A stretch of DNA of 64,000 nt from Natrinema sp046097095 (GTDB lineage Archaea > Halobacteriota > Halobacteria > Halobacteriales > Natrialbaceae), in assembly GCF_046097095.1 (NCBI RefSeq), contig NZ_CP175698.1, positions 1,550,001-1,614,000 on the forward strand, given 5' to 3'. The first letter of the stretch is position 1. Each line of letters opens with the position of its first letter. Positions 8,024 to 16,707 of the stretch are shown piece by piece. The notes beneath the pieces are model-generated. The model was not told the origin of the DNA, did not search any database, and worked only from the letters and a program-made list of their open reading frames with translations. Position numbers and translations under genes: made by a program.

Positions 8024-9130
8024 ATGGTGGCCGAGACGCGGCAGACGAGACGGACTGTGCTGAAAGCGGGCGTGGCGGCAACGGGAGTCGGCGCGGTCGC
8101 CGGCTGCCTGGGTACGTCCGGGCCGGCCGATGGCGAGAGCGCGTACTCGGTGACGATGGAGCCCGTCGGAACCGTCGAGTTCGACGCCGTCCCGGAGACG
8201 TGGCTCGCCTTTACGGGCGACTACGCCGACATGGGTGTCGCGCTCGGCCAAGGTGACGGACTGGTGGGAATCGGACTTCGAAGCCGGTACGCCACGCATC
8301 ACTACGAGGAACTACCGGGCGTCGCGATCGACCCCGGTGATCTGACCCAACTCTGGGACGGCGGAACCGACACGGAACTTTTCTACGAACTCGAGGCGGA
8401 CGTCCACGTCGTCGATCCGAATTTCGCGATCAACCGGTTGAACTGGAGCCGAGACGACGTCGACAGAATCGCGGAGGTCGTTGGACCGTTCGTTGGCAAC
8501 ACGATCTTCTCGGTCAACTACGACTGGCACGACTACACGCGTTACACCCTCTACGAGGCCTTTGAGAAGATCGCCGACGTGTTTCAGGAGCGAGCACGCT
8601 ACGAGGCGTTTGCGACCCTCCACGAGGAGGTACTAACCGACGTCCACACACGGCTCCCCGACGAGCGACCGACAGTCGCGGTCCTCGTCCCGAAATCGGC
8701 CGAGCCCGACGCGTTCTATCCGTATCACATCGACGAGGGGACGCAGTCCAAACACTGGAACGATCTCCGAGTCGACGGCGCGCTCGCCGCGAACGGCGTC
8801 GGAGACGCCCAAGCGACCGGCGGCGCGATCGGCTACGAGACGCTCCTCGAGATCGATCCCGACGTCATCGCGATCAGACAGCAGGGTGCGGTCACGGAGT
8901 CGGAGTTCGAACGTGGAATCGTCGCGTACATGCGCAATCACGACGCCGCGAGCGAGCTACGAGCGGTACGGGACGATCGCGTCATCTACGGCGGTATGAC
9001 CTATCAGGGGCCAATCATCCATCTCTTTCAGCTCGAACGGACGGCGCAAGGGCTCTATCCGGACACGTTCGGGGGCGAAGCACTGTTCGACCGGGAGCGA
9101 GTCGCAGCGATCGTCACCGGCGACTTCTGA
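8024..9130 (+). CDS. Iron ABC transporter substrate-binding lipoprotein 1
   Basis: This 368-residue protein is the extracytoplasmic receptor for the FecCD-type importer. The N-terminus has a Tat motif (RRTVLK at residues 9-14) and a lipobox ending at Cys28 (AVAGC), so it is exported folded and anchored to the outer face of the membrane by a lipid. The mature part has the two-lobed helical-backbone receptor pattern with GYETLLEIDPDVIAI near residue 270. It is a close paralogue of the next gene: both share a WHDY block and a YQGPI block near the C-terminus. ATG at 8024 is preferred to a TTG three bases earlier. Confidence 0.88.
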   Translation: MVAETRQTRRTVLKAGVAATGVGAVAGCLGTSGPADGESAYSVTMEPVGTVEFDAVPETWLAFTGDYADMGVALGQGDGLVGIGLRSRYATHHYEELPGVAIDPGDLTQLWDGGTDTELFYELEADVHVVDPNFAINRLNWSRDDVDRIAEVVGPFVGNTIFSVNYDWHDYTRYTLYEAFEKIADVFQERARYEAFATLHEEVLTDVHTRLPDERPTVAVLVPKSAEPDAFYPYHIDEGTQSKHWNDLRVDGALAANGVGDAQATGGAIGYETLLEIDPDVIAIRQQGAVTESEFERGIVAYMRNHDAASELRAVRDDRVIYGGMTYQGPIIHLFQLERTAQGLYPDTFGGEALFDRERVAAIVTGDF

Positions 9131-9165
9131 CCGGCGGACGAGTGAGTCCGCAAGACTTTTACTGT

Positions 9166-9181
9166 TTTAGGTTAGCCTAAA
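9166..9181. promoter_or_regulatory. Iron-type operator before second receptor gene
   Basis: The palindrome tttagg-N4-cctaaa (spacer ttag) ends five bases before the ATG at 9187. The sequence ttaggttagcctaa is very close to the classical bacterial DtxR-box core. It is the third copy in 3.2 kb with identical half-sites and spacing. Confidence 0.82.
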
Positions 9182-9186
9182 TATTG

Positions 9187-10317
9187 ATGAGCGACCAAGG
9201 AGCGTGGACGAGACGGAACGTCCTTCGAACGGGAGGAGCGATCGCTGGCGTGAGTGCACTTGCCGGCTGTATCGGCGGCGACGGGAACAGCGGAAACGGC
9301 GGCGGATCGTCGGAGGGAGGGCCGTACACCGTGTCGATGCCGCCGGTCGGCGAGGTCGAATTCGAGAGCGTCCCGGAAAACTGGGCCACCAATAACGGTA
9401 GCTGGGCCGACATGGGGGTCGCGCTGGGCCAGAAGCCGCCCGCGGCAATGTACAAGACGGGACGGTACCACACGCAGTACTACGACGAGATTCCGGACGT
9501 GAGCGTCGACAAGAGCGGCATGACATCGCTCTGGGGAGACGGAAGTCTGACTTCGGAGGAGTTCATGACGCTGAGCGAGAACGTTGACATGTTCGTCATG
9601 GACCCGAACTTCGTCGTCGGGAGAGCCGACGGCTGGAAACAGAAGGACATCGACCGAATAGAGGCGACCGGAACGCCGTTTTTCGGCAATAGCATCTTCT
9701 CGACCGGCTACGGCTGGCACGACTACGACTACCTCTCGCTGTACGAAGCCTTCGAGAAGCTATCACAGGTATTCAAACAGGAAAAGCGTTACCAGAAGTT
9801 CGCTTCCCTCCACGACGAGTTCCAGTCGAGCGTCGAGGAGATCGTGCCACCGGAGGGAGAGCGGCCGAACGTCGCCATCATGTGGGCAACTGAGGGCGAG
9901 ATGGGCTCGTTCTCGCCGTACCTGATCGGCGAAGGAACGAGTTTCAAGCAGTGGCGCGACCTCAAAGTCAGAGACGCGTTCGCCGAGACGGACGTGCGAG
10001 ACTTCCACAGCACGCGCGGGAAGGTCGGCTACGAGACGCTGCTCGAGATCGACCCCGATTACATTATGTTCCGCGGGCAGGAAGACAAGACCGCCGAGGA
10101 GTTCCAGAACGCGATCGTCTCCCAGATGGAAAACGACGACGTTGCCCGCGAACTGAGCGCCGTTCAAAACGGCAACGTCTACCGTGGCGGCCCGCTCTAT
10201 CAGGGACCAATCACGAACCTCGTCGTCACCGAGCGAGCGGCTCGGCAGGTGTACAACATCGACAAGGAACTCTACGACCGTCAGGAAGTCAGTAACATCG
10301 TCAACAGCGATAGCTGA
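9187..10317 (+). CDS. Iron ABC transporter substrate-binding lipoprotein 2
   Basis: This 376-residue paralogue of the preceding receptor has a Tat motif (RRNVLR, residues 9-14) and a lipobox with Cys28 (LAGC), followed by a Gly/Ser/Asn-rich linker of about 20 residues. The receptor fold shows GWHDYDYLSLYEAFEKL near residue 177 and GYETLLEIDPDYIMF near 280. Tandem duplication with separate iron operators suggests two ligands, or two affinities for one ligand, served by a single permease. A GC-rich inverted context separates it from the convergent transducer gene at 10416. The ligand is unknown. Confidence 0.88.
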   Translation: MSDQGAWTRRNVLRTGGAIAGVSALAGCIGGDGNSGNGGGSSEGGPYTVSMPPVGEVEFESVPENWATNNGSWADMGVALGQKPPAAMYKTGRYHTQYYDEIPDVSVDKSGMTSLWGDGSLTSEEFMTLSENVDMFVMDPNFVVGRADGWKQKDIDRIEATGTPFFGNSIFSTGYGWHDYDYLSLYEAFEKLSQVFKQEKRYQKFASLHDEFQSSVEEIVPPEGERPNVAIMWATEGEMGSFSPYLIGEGTSFKQWRDLKVRDAFAETDVRDFHSTRGKVGYETLLEIDPDYIMFRGQEDKTAEEFQNAIVSQMENDDVARELSAVQNGNVYRGGPLYQGPITNLVVTERAARQVYNIDKELYDRQEVSNIVNSDS

Positions 10318-10415
10318 CGAGCGATTTCGCGACCCCGTTTTCGGCGCGTCCGACGGTGACACTCGAGTCACGAGGCCACCTCGAGGCGAGCCGTGACGAC
10401 CGGTCCGAGCGCCGG

Positions 10416-12836
10416 CTACTGTGAACTCGTCCAGTCGAAATCTCGAGGTGACGCTGACGCCGCCTCGTCGTCGGTACTCGGCTCTACAGTGGACTCCGAG
10501 TCGTCGTCCGCCACAGCGGAGTCGACTACGTGGGCGTCGGCGGACGGGAGGCCGCGGTCCGTCGCCGCCGGTTCGATCGCAGCGGAATCGGATGGTTCGG
10601 CCGAGACCTCGAACGAGGAGAGCGCGTCGGCGAGTTCTCGCGCGCGCTCGGACAGCGACGTGGCGGTGTGCGAGACCTCGACGAGCGAGGAGGTCTGTTC
10701 CTCGGCTGCTGCCGCGACCGTCTCCGCCTCGACACTGGTCTCTTCGCTAATCGCCGTCACGTCGTCGGTCATCGTGACGACCTCCTGGGTCGCGCCGGCC
10801 TGCTGTTGGGTCGCCGCCGAAATCTCCTGGACGCCGTCGTTGGTCTCCTCGACGAACGCCGAGATTTCCTCGAGCGCATCGACCGTCGTCTCGACCGCAC
10901 TCCGGTGGTCCGCGATCCGCGCGTCGGTCTCCCGGACTACGGCCGCGACCTGCTCGGTCTGGGCGCTGACCCGCTCGAGGCGCTCTTCGATATCCGTCGC
11001 GGCCTCCTGCGTGTCCGCGGCGAGAGACTTGACCTCCTCGGCGACCGCGCTGAACTGGGCGTCTTCGGAACTCGAGCGTGCGGCCTCGATGCTCGCGTTC
11101 AGCGCGAGCATGTCCGTCTCCGCCGTTACGTCACCGATGAACTCGAGGAGGTCGTCGATCGCCTCGATTTCGGCCTCGAGCCGGTCGACTTCCGCGACGG
11201 CGTCGGTCGCCTCGTCCTCGATGGCGTTCATCCCGGCGATCGCACGCTGGGCGGCCTCGCGGGCGTCCGCGCTCGTCGACGCAGTCCGTTCTGCGAGGGA
11301 GGCGACTTGCGAGGAGGTCGCGGCGATCTGCTGGGTGGTCGTCGAAAGCTCGTCGATCTCGTCGCCGATCGCCGCGAGGTGGGTGCTCTGGCGCTCGGCA
11401 CCGTCGGCGATCTCCTGAACGGACGTCGTCACCTGTTCGGAGGCCGATCGGACCTCGACGACGCCGTCGGCCGTCGACGCGGCGGCCTCGTCGACCGCAT
11501 CGGCGAACGCCCGCGTCGCCGCCACCGTCGTCTCGAGGTCGTCCATCATCGCATTGAACTCGGTCGCGACCGTCGCCATCGCCTCGCTCTCGGCGTCGGG
11601 GTCGAGCCGTCGCGTGAGGTCGCCGTCGGCGCAGGCGCGCATCGTCTCACCGTAGGCGTCGGCCGTCCGCTCGAGTTGCCGGGAGAAGCGCTCGGACTCG
11701 GTCCGAGCCCGCTCGGCCTCGGCCCGCGCCGCCTCCGTCTCCTCGAGGCGCTCGCGCAGTGACCGGCGCATCCGGTCGATCGACCGGTAGAGGTCGCCCA
11801 GTTCGTCGGACCGGTCTGACTCGAGGGATTCGTCCAAGTCGCCGTCCTCGATCGCCGCAGCCCGTTCGGCGAGGTCCTGAAGTGAGCCGGCGGTGTTCCG
11901 ACCGACGGTCGCGCCGAGCAGGAGGAAGCTCCCGAAGACCACGGCGAGCATCGCCAGAATCTGCGTCGAGATGTCCGACTGCAGCGAGTAGGCCTGCGAT
12001 GCGGGGACGCGAGCCGTCAGCGTCCAGTCCGCGTTTGTAAGCGCCGCGTAGCCGACGACGGTGTCGCCCGACGTGTTTCCGTCGGCCGCGAGCGAGGTCG
12101 TCCCGTTGGCCGCCGAGACGGCCGACGAATCGAGGGCGTCGTCTTCGAGCAACAGCGATCGATCCTCCGCGAGAACGACGGTCCCGTTTCCATCGACGAC
12201 GATCACGTCGTTGGTCTCGTCGGAGCCGATCATGTACTGCGACAGCGACTCGAGGTCGACGAGACCGACGACGATGCGATCGGCCTGACCCGGAACGCGG
12301 CTGACGGCGAGTAGCGCGGGCCGCCCGCCGTCGGTGCGGAACGGGGCAGAAAAGACGACCTGAGACTCGTCTGCCGTGGCGGCAGCAAGCCGATCGCGGA
12401 CCGTGGCGCTCAGGTTACCGTCGTCGATGACCGCGTTCGTTCCCGCGCTGGCGCGGACGGCCCCCGTCTCCGCGTCGACGTAGTAGGCCCCCTCGAACGC
12501 GGTCCGGTCGTTCATGCGGTGTAACGAGTCGGCGATCGCGACCCGGTCGTCGTTGCGAAACGCGACCGACCGGGGCAGCGATCCCAGATAGCGCTCGGTG
12601 GACCGAAACCAGATATCGAGTCGATTGGCGTCCTTCTGTGCGTCGCTGACGAGTTGCGACTCAACGTCGGTCCGGAGTTCGTTCCCGGTATGCGCATAGA
12701 TGCTCGCACCGAAAAGCCCTACCACCAGAAAGACGACGACGAGCGCGGAGAGAAATCGAAGCGCATAGCTGCGCCGAACGCCCGGAACACCCTCCCACGG
12801 ATTCGGAATCATCGAATAGGGGATTCGATGCACCAT
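10416..12836 (-). CDS. Methyl-accepting chemotaxis transducer
   Basis: This 806-residue haloarchaeal transducer feeds CheA/CheW and controls the archaellum. It has a membrane segment at about 22-47, an extracellular Cache-type sensor domain at about 50-285, a second membrane segment at about 290-312, HAMP at about 310-365, a second HAMP-like stretch at about 395-445, and a long coiled-coil signalling domain from about 480. The hairpin-tip motif is conserved as FIGDVTAETDMLALNASIEAARS. Several Glu/Gln pairs on either side are likely methylation sites. The ligand cannot be told. It stands alone, divergent from the helicase at 13004. Confidence 0.92.
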   Translation of the reverse strand: MVHRIPYSMIPNPWEGVPGVRRSYALRFLSALVVVFLVVGLFGASIYAHTGNELRTDVESQLVSDAQKDANRLDIWFRSTERYLGSLPRSVAFRNDDRVAIADSLHRMNDRTAFEGAYYVDAETGAVRASAGTNAVIDDGNLSATVRDRLAAATADESQVVFSAPFRTDGGRPALLAVSRVPGQADRIVVGLVDLESLSQYMIGSDETNDVIVVDGNGTVVLAEDRSLLLEDDALDSSAVSAANGTTSLAADGNTSGDTVVGYAALTNADWTLTARVPASQAYSLQSDISTQILAMLAVVFGSFLLLGATVGRNTAGSLQDLAERAAAIEDGDLDESLESDRSDELGDLYRSIDRMRRSLRERLEETEAARAEAERARTESERFSRQLERTADAYGETMRACADGDLTRRLDPDAESEAMATVATEFNAMMDDLETTVAATRAFADAVDEAAASTADGVVEVRSASEQVTTSVQEIADGAERQSTHLAAIGDEIDELSTTTQQIAATSSQVASLAERTASTSADAREAAQRAIAGMNAIEDEATDAVAEVDRLEAEIEAIDDLLEFIGDVTAETDMLALNASIEAARSSSEDAQFSAVAEEVKSLAADTQEAATDIEERLERVSAQTEQVAAVVRETDARIADHRSAVETTVDALEEISAFVEETNDGVQEISAATQQQAGATQEVVTMTDDVTAISEETSVEAETVAAAAEEQTSSLVEVSHTATSLSERARELADALSSFEVSAEPSDSAAIEPAATDRGLPSADAHVVDSAVADDDSESTVEPSTDDEAASASPRDFDWTSSQ

Positions 12837-13003
12837 TCATGTAAGTCGCTAAGAGTGTTACGTATGACTATAGGTAGCATGCATTCGATACTGAACTCGC
12901 AACCGAATTCACCGGAAGGCCTCGGCCCTACGAGCGGCCGCCGGTATCGGGACAGCCACCCCAGTCCGAACCGCTGAAATACCGTGCCACCATACGAACG
13001 TGC

Positions 13004-15070
13004 GTGTCGAAGCAGGTCCCGCAGGTCGAAACGATCTTTTGTCACCAGACCGGCGACGACTACCTCGTCGTCGTCGAACGCGACGGAAAACGGCTCTTCC
13101 GAGCGAAACTCGAGCTCTCGGAGACCTCGGCCGGCCCCCGCCCCGCGAAGTTCCGGCTCAAGGACGGCTCGAGCGAGGAGCCCCGCCAGCCCGACGAGTT
13201 CGTCGAACTCGCTCGCCGTGCCGAGCGTATCCGCGTCTCCGAGCAGACCTCCCCCGAAGCCCGCCGGGAGCTGACGGAGATGCTCGCGGGCTACCAGCTC
13301 GAGGACAAGGCCAAAGCCGTCCGGACCTGCCGGTACTGCGCCTCCGCAGGCCGCTATTCGCCGGTGACGACCGAGACCGCCGTCAAGGACGACGAAGACT
13401 GGATCTGCCGTGACTGCGCGCGCCAGGAACTCGAGCGCCAGCTCTCCTTTTCCGGCGGCGGCGACGTGACCGGTGCCGCGAAAGAGCGCCTCGAGGACCT
13501 CATGATGGAGGTTCAGGACTTAGAGCGGATCGTCAACCTGCTCAAGGGCCGTCTCGATCCCGACCTCACGAAGTTCGATACCATTTCGGCGACGACCGAC
13601 GAGGTCGATCCCGTTCGGACGGACTCGCTGAACCTGCACCCGGGGCTCCAGGGACTACTCGAGGACCGGTTCGAGACCCTACTACCCGTCCAGAGCCTCT
13701 CGGTCGAGAACGGACTGTTCGATGGCGAGGACCAACTGGTCGTCTCGGCGACGGCGACCGGGAAGACCCTCATCGGCGAGATGGCCGGGATCAATCGCGT
13801 GTTAAACGGCAAGGGGAAGATGCTCTTTCTCGTTCCCCTCGTCGCGCTGGCAAACCAGAAGCACGAGGACTTCAAAGACGAGTACGGCCACCTCGTCGAC
13901 GTCTCCATCCGCGTCGGCGCGAGCCGGATTGCCGACAACGGCAACCAGTTCGACCCCAACGCCGACGTGATCGTTGGCACCTACGAGGGAATCGACCACG
14001 CCCTGCGGACGGGCAAGGACATGGGCGACATCGGCACCGTCGTCATCGACGAGGTCCACACGCTCAAGGAAGACGACCGCGGCCACCGCCTCGACGGCCT
14101 GATCTCGCGGCTCAAGTACGTCTGCGAGCAACGGGCAAAGCGCCGCGACGACTACCAGGGAGCGCAGTGGATCTCCCTCTCGGCGACCGTCGGAAACCCC
14201 GAGCAGTTGGCGGCGGGCCTCGAGTCGACGCTCATCGAGTTCGAGGAGCGGCCCGTCCCAATCGAGCGCCACGTCACCTTCGCGGACGGCCAAGAGAAAG
14301 TCCGGGTGGAGAACAAGCTGGTCAAACGCGAGTTCGACACCGAGTCCTCGAAGGGGTATCGCGGCCAGACGATCATCTTCACGAATTCCCGGCGGCGCTG
14401 TCACGAGATTTCGCGGAAACTCGACTACTCGGCCGCACCGTACCACGCCGGCTTGGACTACGGACGCCGGAAGGAAGTCGAGCGCAAGTTCGGCGACCAG
14501 GAGCTGTCGGCGGTCGTGACGACCGCCGCGCTGGCCGCGGGGGTCGACTTCCCGGCCTCACAGGTCGTCTTCGATTCGCTGGCGATGGGCATCGAGTGGC
14601 TCTCGGTCCAGGAATTCCACCAGATGCTCGGCCGCGCAGGCCGGCCAGACTACCACGACGAGGGCAAGGTGTACGTCCTCGTCGAACCCGACTGCACCTA
14701 CCACAACTCGATGGAGATGACCGAAGACGAGGTCGCCTTCAAACTCCTCAAAGGGGAGATGGAATCGGTGATGACCCACTACGACGAGGCCGCGGCCGTC
14801 GAGGAGACGCTGGCCAACGTCACGGTCGGCGGAAAAGCCACGAAGGCGCTCAGCGACCGAATGATCGGCGAGATCCCGACGAAACACGCGATCGGAAAAC
14901 TGCTCGAGTACGATTTCATCGACGGCTTCGAACCCACGCCGCTCGGTCGTGTCGTCACCGAACACTTCCTGGCACCCGGCGAGGCGTTTACCCTCGTCGA
15001 CGGCATTCGGAAGGACGCCCACCCCTACGACCTCGTTGCGGACATCGAACTCCGCGACGAAGAGTTATAA
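13004..15070 (+). CDS. DEAD/DEAH-box ATP-dependent helicase with zinc motif
   Basis: This 688-residue SF2 helicase is of a type conserved in haloarchaea. An N-terminal domain carries two CxxC pairs (CRYC and CRDC at about residues 109-145) that look like a zinc ribbon. The helicase core has motif I SATATGKTLIGEMAG (about 248), motif II DEVH (about 350), motif III LSATVGNP (about 392), and C-terminal motifs with TTAALAAGVDFPASQVVFD and QMLGRAGRPDYHDEG, similar to the Ski2/Hel308 group. I use the GTG at 13004. The gene is monocistronic and its precise role (DNA or RNA) is not established by sequence. Confidence 0.9.
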   Translation: MSKQVPQVETIFCHQTGDDYLVVVERDGKRLFRAKLELSETSAGPRPAKFRLKDGSSEEPRQPDEFVELARRAERIRVSEQTSPEARRELTEMLAGYQLEDKAKAVRTCRYCASAGRYSPVTTETAVKDDEDWICRDCARQELERQLSFSGGGDVTGAAKERLEDLMMEVQDLERIVNLLKGRLDPDLTKFDTISATTDEVDPVRTDSLNLHPGLQGLLEDRFETLLPVQSLSVENGLFDGEDQLVVSATATGKTLIGEMAGINRVLNGKGKMLFLVPLVALANQKHEDFKDEYGHLVDVSIRVGASRIADNGNQFDPNADVIVGTYEGIDHALRTGKDMGDIGTVVIDEVHTLKEDDRGHRLDGLISRLKYVCEQRAKRRDDYQGAQWISLSATVGNPEQLAAGLESTLIEFEERPVPIERHVTFADGQEKVRVENKLVKREFDTESSKGYRGQTIIFTNSRRRCHEISRKLDYSAAPYHAGLDYGRRKEVERKFGDQELSAVVTTAALAAGVDFPASQVVFDSLAMGIEWLSVQEFHQMLGRAGRPDYHDEGKVYVLVEPDCTYHNSMEMTEDEVAFKLLKGEMESVMTHYDEAAAVEETLANVTVGGKATKALSDRMIGEIPTKHAIGKLLEYDFIDGFEPTPLGRVVTEHFLAPGEAFTLVDGIRKDAHPYDLVADIELRDEEL

Positions 15071-15218
15071 CGCCGTGTCACTGCAGATCGATACCCACCG
15101 ATAGCGAAGCTCGGAGCGGCCGTAACCGTTTTTGCTGACCTGTTTGCGGCCGGAACGATAAAGGACGAGAGGGACCAATCGATGGCCGACGCGGGGAACC
15201 GCACGCAGCATTGTCACC

Positions 15219-15905
15219 ATGGACACGAGTACGCCAGCCGCGATCGACCCACCGGCGAATGTCCTGCTCGTCCATCCGAAACGGACGGAGCCGGAGACCT
15301 GCGATCAGCTATGTCACGATGACGGTGGCACGGCACGTCTCTCGGTCACGTTCGCGGACGAAGAGCCAGATTATCCGGACGAGGACGCAGTCGACGGAAA
15401 GCACGGACAGCTCACGGTCGGGAACGTGTTGACCGCCGACGAGTCAGTGCCGGACTTCGACCGGTCGGTCGTCACCGACTCGGTGACCGATCCGACCGAC
15501 CTCTCGGCGATCGGCGTCGCGATCAGCCGCTTTTGCAAACACTGGTCCGAGGCCGACGAGGACATCACGGTCTGTTTCGACTCGCTCGACGGCCTGCTTC
15601 GGCACACCTCGCCGAAGGAGGTCTTCCAGTTTACACACGTCCTCACTAACCGACTCGCGAACGTCGACGCCTACGCTCACTTCCACTTCGACCCGACGCG
15701 CCACGAAGACCGCGTCGTCTCGACGTTCGGTACGATCTTCGATGCGGTCGTCGCCGACGACGCCGACGAATCGCTCCCGGAAGCGACCGACGAGGAGGTC
15801 GCAACGCTCCTCGCCGAGTGGGAAGACGAGCCGACGATCGACCTCGAGCCCGACGCCAGTACCGAGGCGACCGACGAGGACATCGCCCGAATTCTCGGCA
15901 AGTGA
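15219..15905 (+). CDS. RecA/KaiC-like haloarchaeal protein lacking Walker A
   Basis: This 228-residue acidic protein begins with a strand-like NVLLVHPKR and later shows VCFDSLDGLLRHTSPKEVFQFTHVL (given here as two blocks, VCFDSLDGLL and PKEVFQFTHVL). That order resembles the Walker B half of KaiC/RadA-type proteins. No P-loop is visible, so it is probably a non-catalytic relative, as found in a common haloarchaeal family of unknown function. The C-terminal 60 residues are Asp/Glu-rich. A TATA-like motif (cgataaagg) lies about 55 bases upstream. Assignment to the fold is an inference; the role is unknown. Confidence 0.7.
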   Translation: MDTSTPAAIDPPANVLLVHPKRTEPETCDQLCHDDGGTARLSVTFADEEPDYPDEDAVDGKHGQLTVGNVLTADESVPDFDRSVVTDSVTDPTDLSAIGVAISRFCKHWSEADEDITVCFDSLDGLLRHTSPKEVFQFTHVLTNRLANVDAYAHFHFDPTRHEDRVVSTFGTIFDAVVADDADESLPEATDEEVATLLAEWEDEPTIDLEPDASTEATDEDIARILGK

Positions 15906-15923
15906 GTCCGACTGCGAGAGCGG

Positions 15924-16172
15924 TCAGAACGCGACGCCGACCAGCGACAGCGCGATCACGAGTACAGAGCCCGGGACACCCCCGATCGCGACGACCGCGA
16001 GGACGATCGGCGTCACCGCGACGCCGACACCGAAGACGACCTGTGCGATATACAGCACCACGAGTCCGGCCACCGCGTTGACGATGAAGGGTCTGGCCGT
16101 CTGAACGAGTTGGGCCGCGCCAACCAAGACGACGAGCACGAGGACCAGAAGCAGGATCTCGAGGCCAGTCAT
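15924..16172 (-). CDS. BofA-like small membrane protein
   Basis: This 82-residue protein has three hydrophobic segments and the pattern FIVNAVAGLVVLYIAQ followed by VAVTPIVLAVVAIGGVPG. That matches the pro-sigma-K processing inhibitor BofA family, whose archaeal members have no known function. The frame is open to 16280, but the ATG at 16172 gives the length typical of the family. It converges on the gene at 15219-15905. Confidence 0.75.
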   Translation of the reverse strand: MTGLEILLLVLVLVVLVGAAQLVQTARPFIVNAVAGLVVLYIAQVVFGVGVAVTPIVLAVVAIGGVPGSVLVIALSLVGVAF

Positions 16173-16329
16173 AGCGAACGCTATCACGGCAACGGCCAAA
16201 ATCGTTCGGCCTAGCTTCCGTCGCTGCGACATAAGGGGAAACCATCCAATCTGGCACGGCGACCGACCGACAAGTGACACCGAGAGGAGAACGAAACGCT
16301 TTATGAGGTCGGGACGGTAGCAGGGATAC

Positions 16330-16402
16330 GGGATCGTGGGTTAGCTTGGTATACTTCGGGCCTTGGGTGCCCGTGACCCCGGTTCAAATCCGGGCGATCC
16401 CA
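16330..16402 (+). tRNA. tRNA-Pro (anticodon TGG)
   Basis: The full cloverleaf can be drawn by eye. Acceptor stem gggatcg pairs with cgatccc, the anticodon stem cgggc/gcccg encloses loop cttgggt with anticodon tgg, and the T-arm is cccggttcaaatccggg. CCA is not encoded. A TATA-like box (gctttatg, 16298-16305) lies about 25-30 bases upstream, as expected for a separately transcribed archaeal tRNA. Confidence 0.96.
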
Positions 16403-16707
16403 TACGTACAAAATCGAAGTGGAGGGGTTCGCCATTTCTCTGCGTCCGTTCTCATACCGGTCAGTGGCTGATCCCGGCTACTATTGGGGTGACGGCAGCG
16501 TCCGATAGTAGCTGCTGAAACGATTTCCACACCAATCGCAAAGCAGTCCATCATCGTGGCCGCGCGGACGACCGACGTTCATCGACTGGGCACTGATCTG
16601 ACTCGAGGCAAGACCCCGACATGCCGGCGGACGACCCCCGACGGACTCGGTCAGTTTCACCGCGGTATACGACCATTTATACCCGATGGCAGCCCTAGAA
16701 GGGTGCA
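16403..16707. other. Intergenic region between tRNA-Pro and MCM
   Basis: No gene was recognised. The end of the region holds the MCM promoter: tttata at 16676-16681 lies 27-32 bases before the MCM ATG, indicating a leaderless message. Confidence 0.55.

Noticed and set aside
10530..11762. Long plus-strand open frame of 410 codons
   Set aside because: It is the mirror of the transducer gene. GC-rich coding DNA with Ser/Ala/Glu codons leaves long open antisense frames; composition is Arg/Gly-rich and not haloarchaeal.
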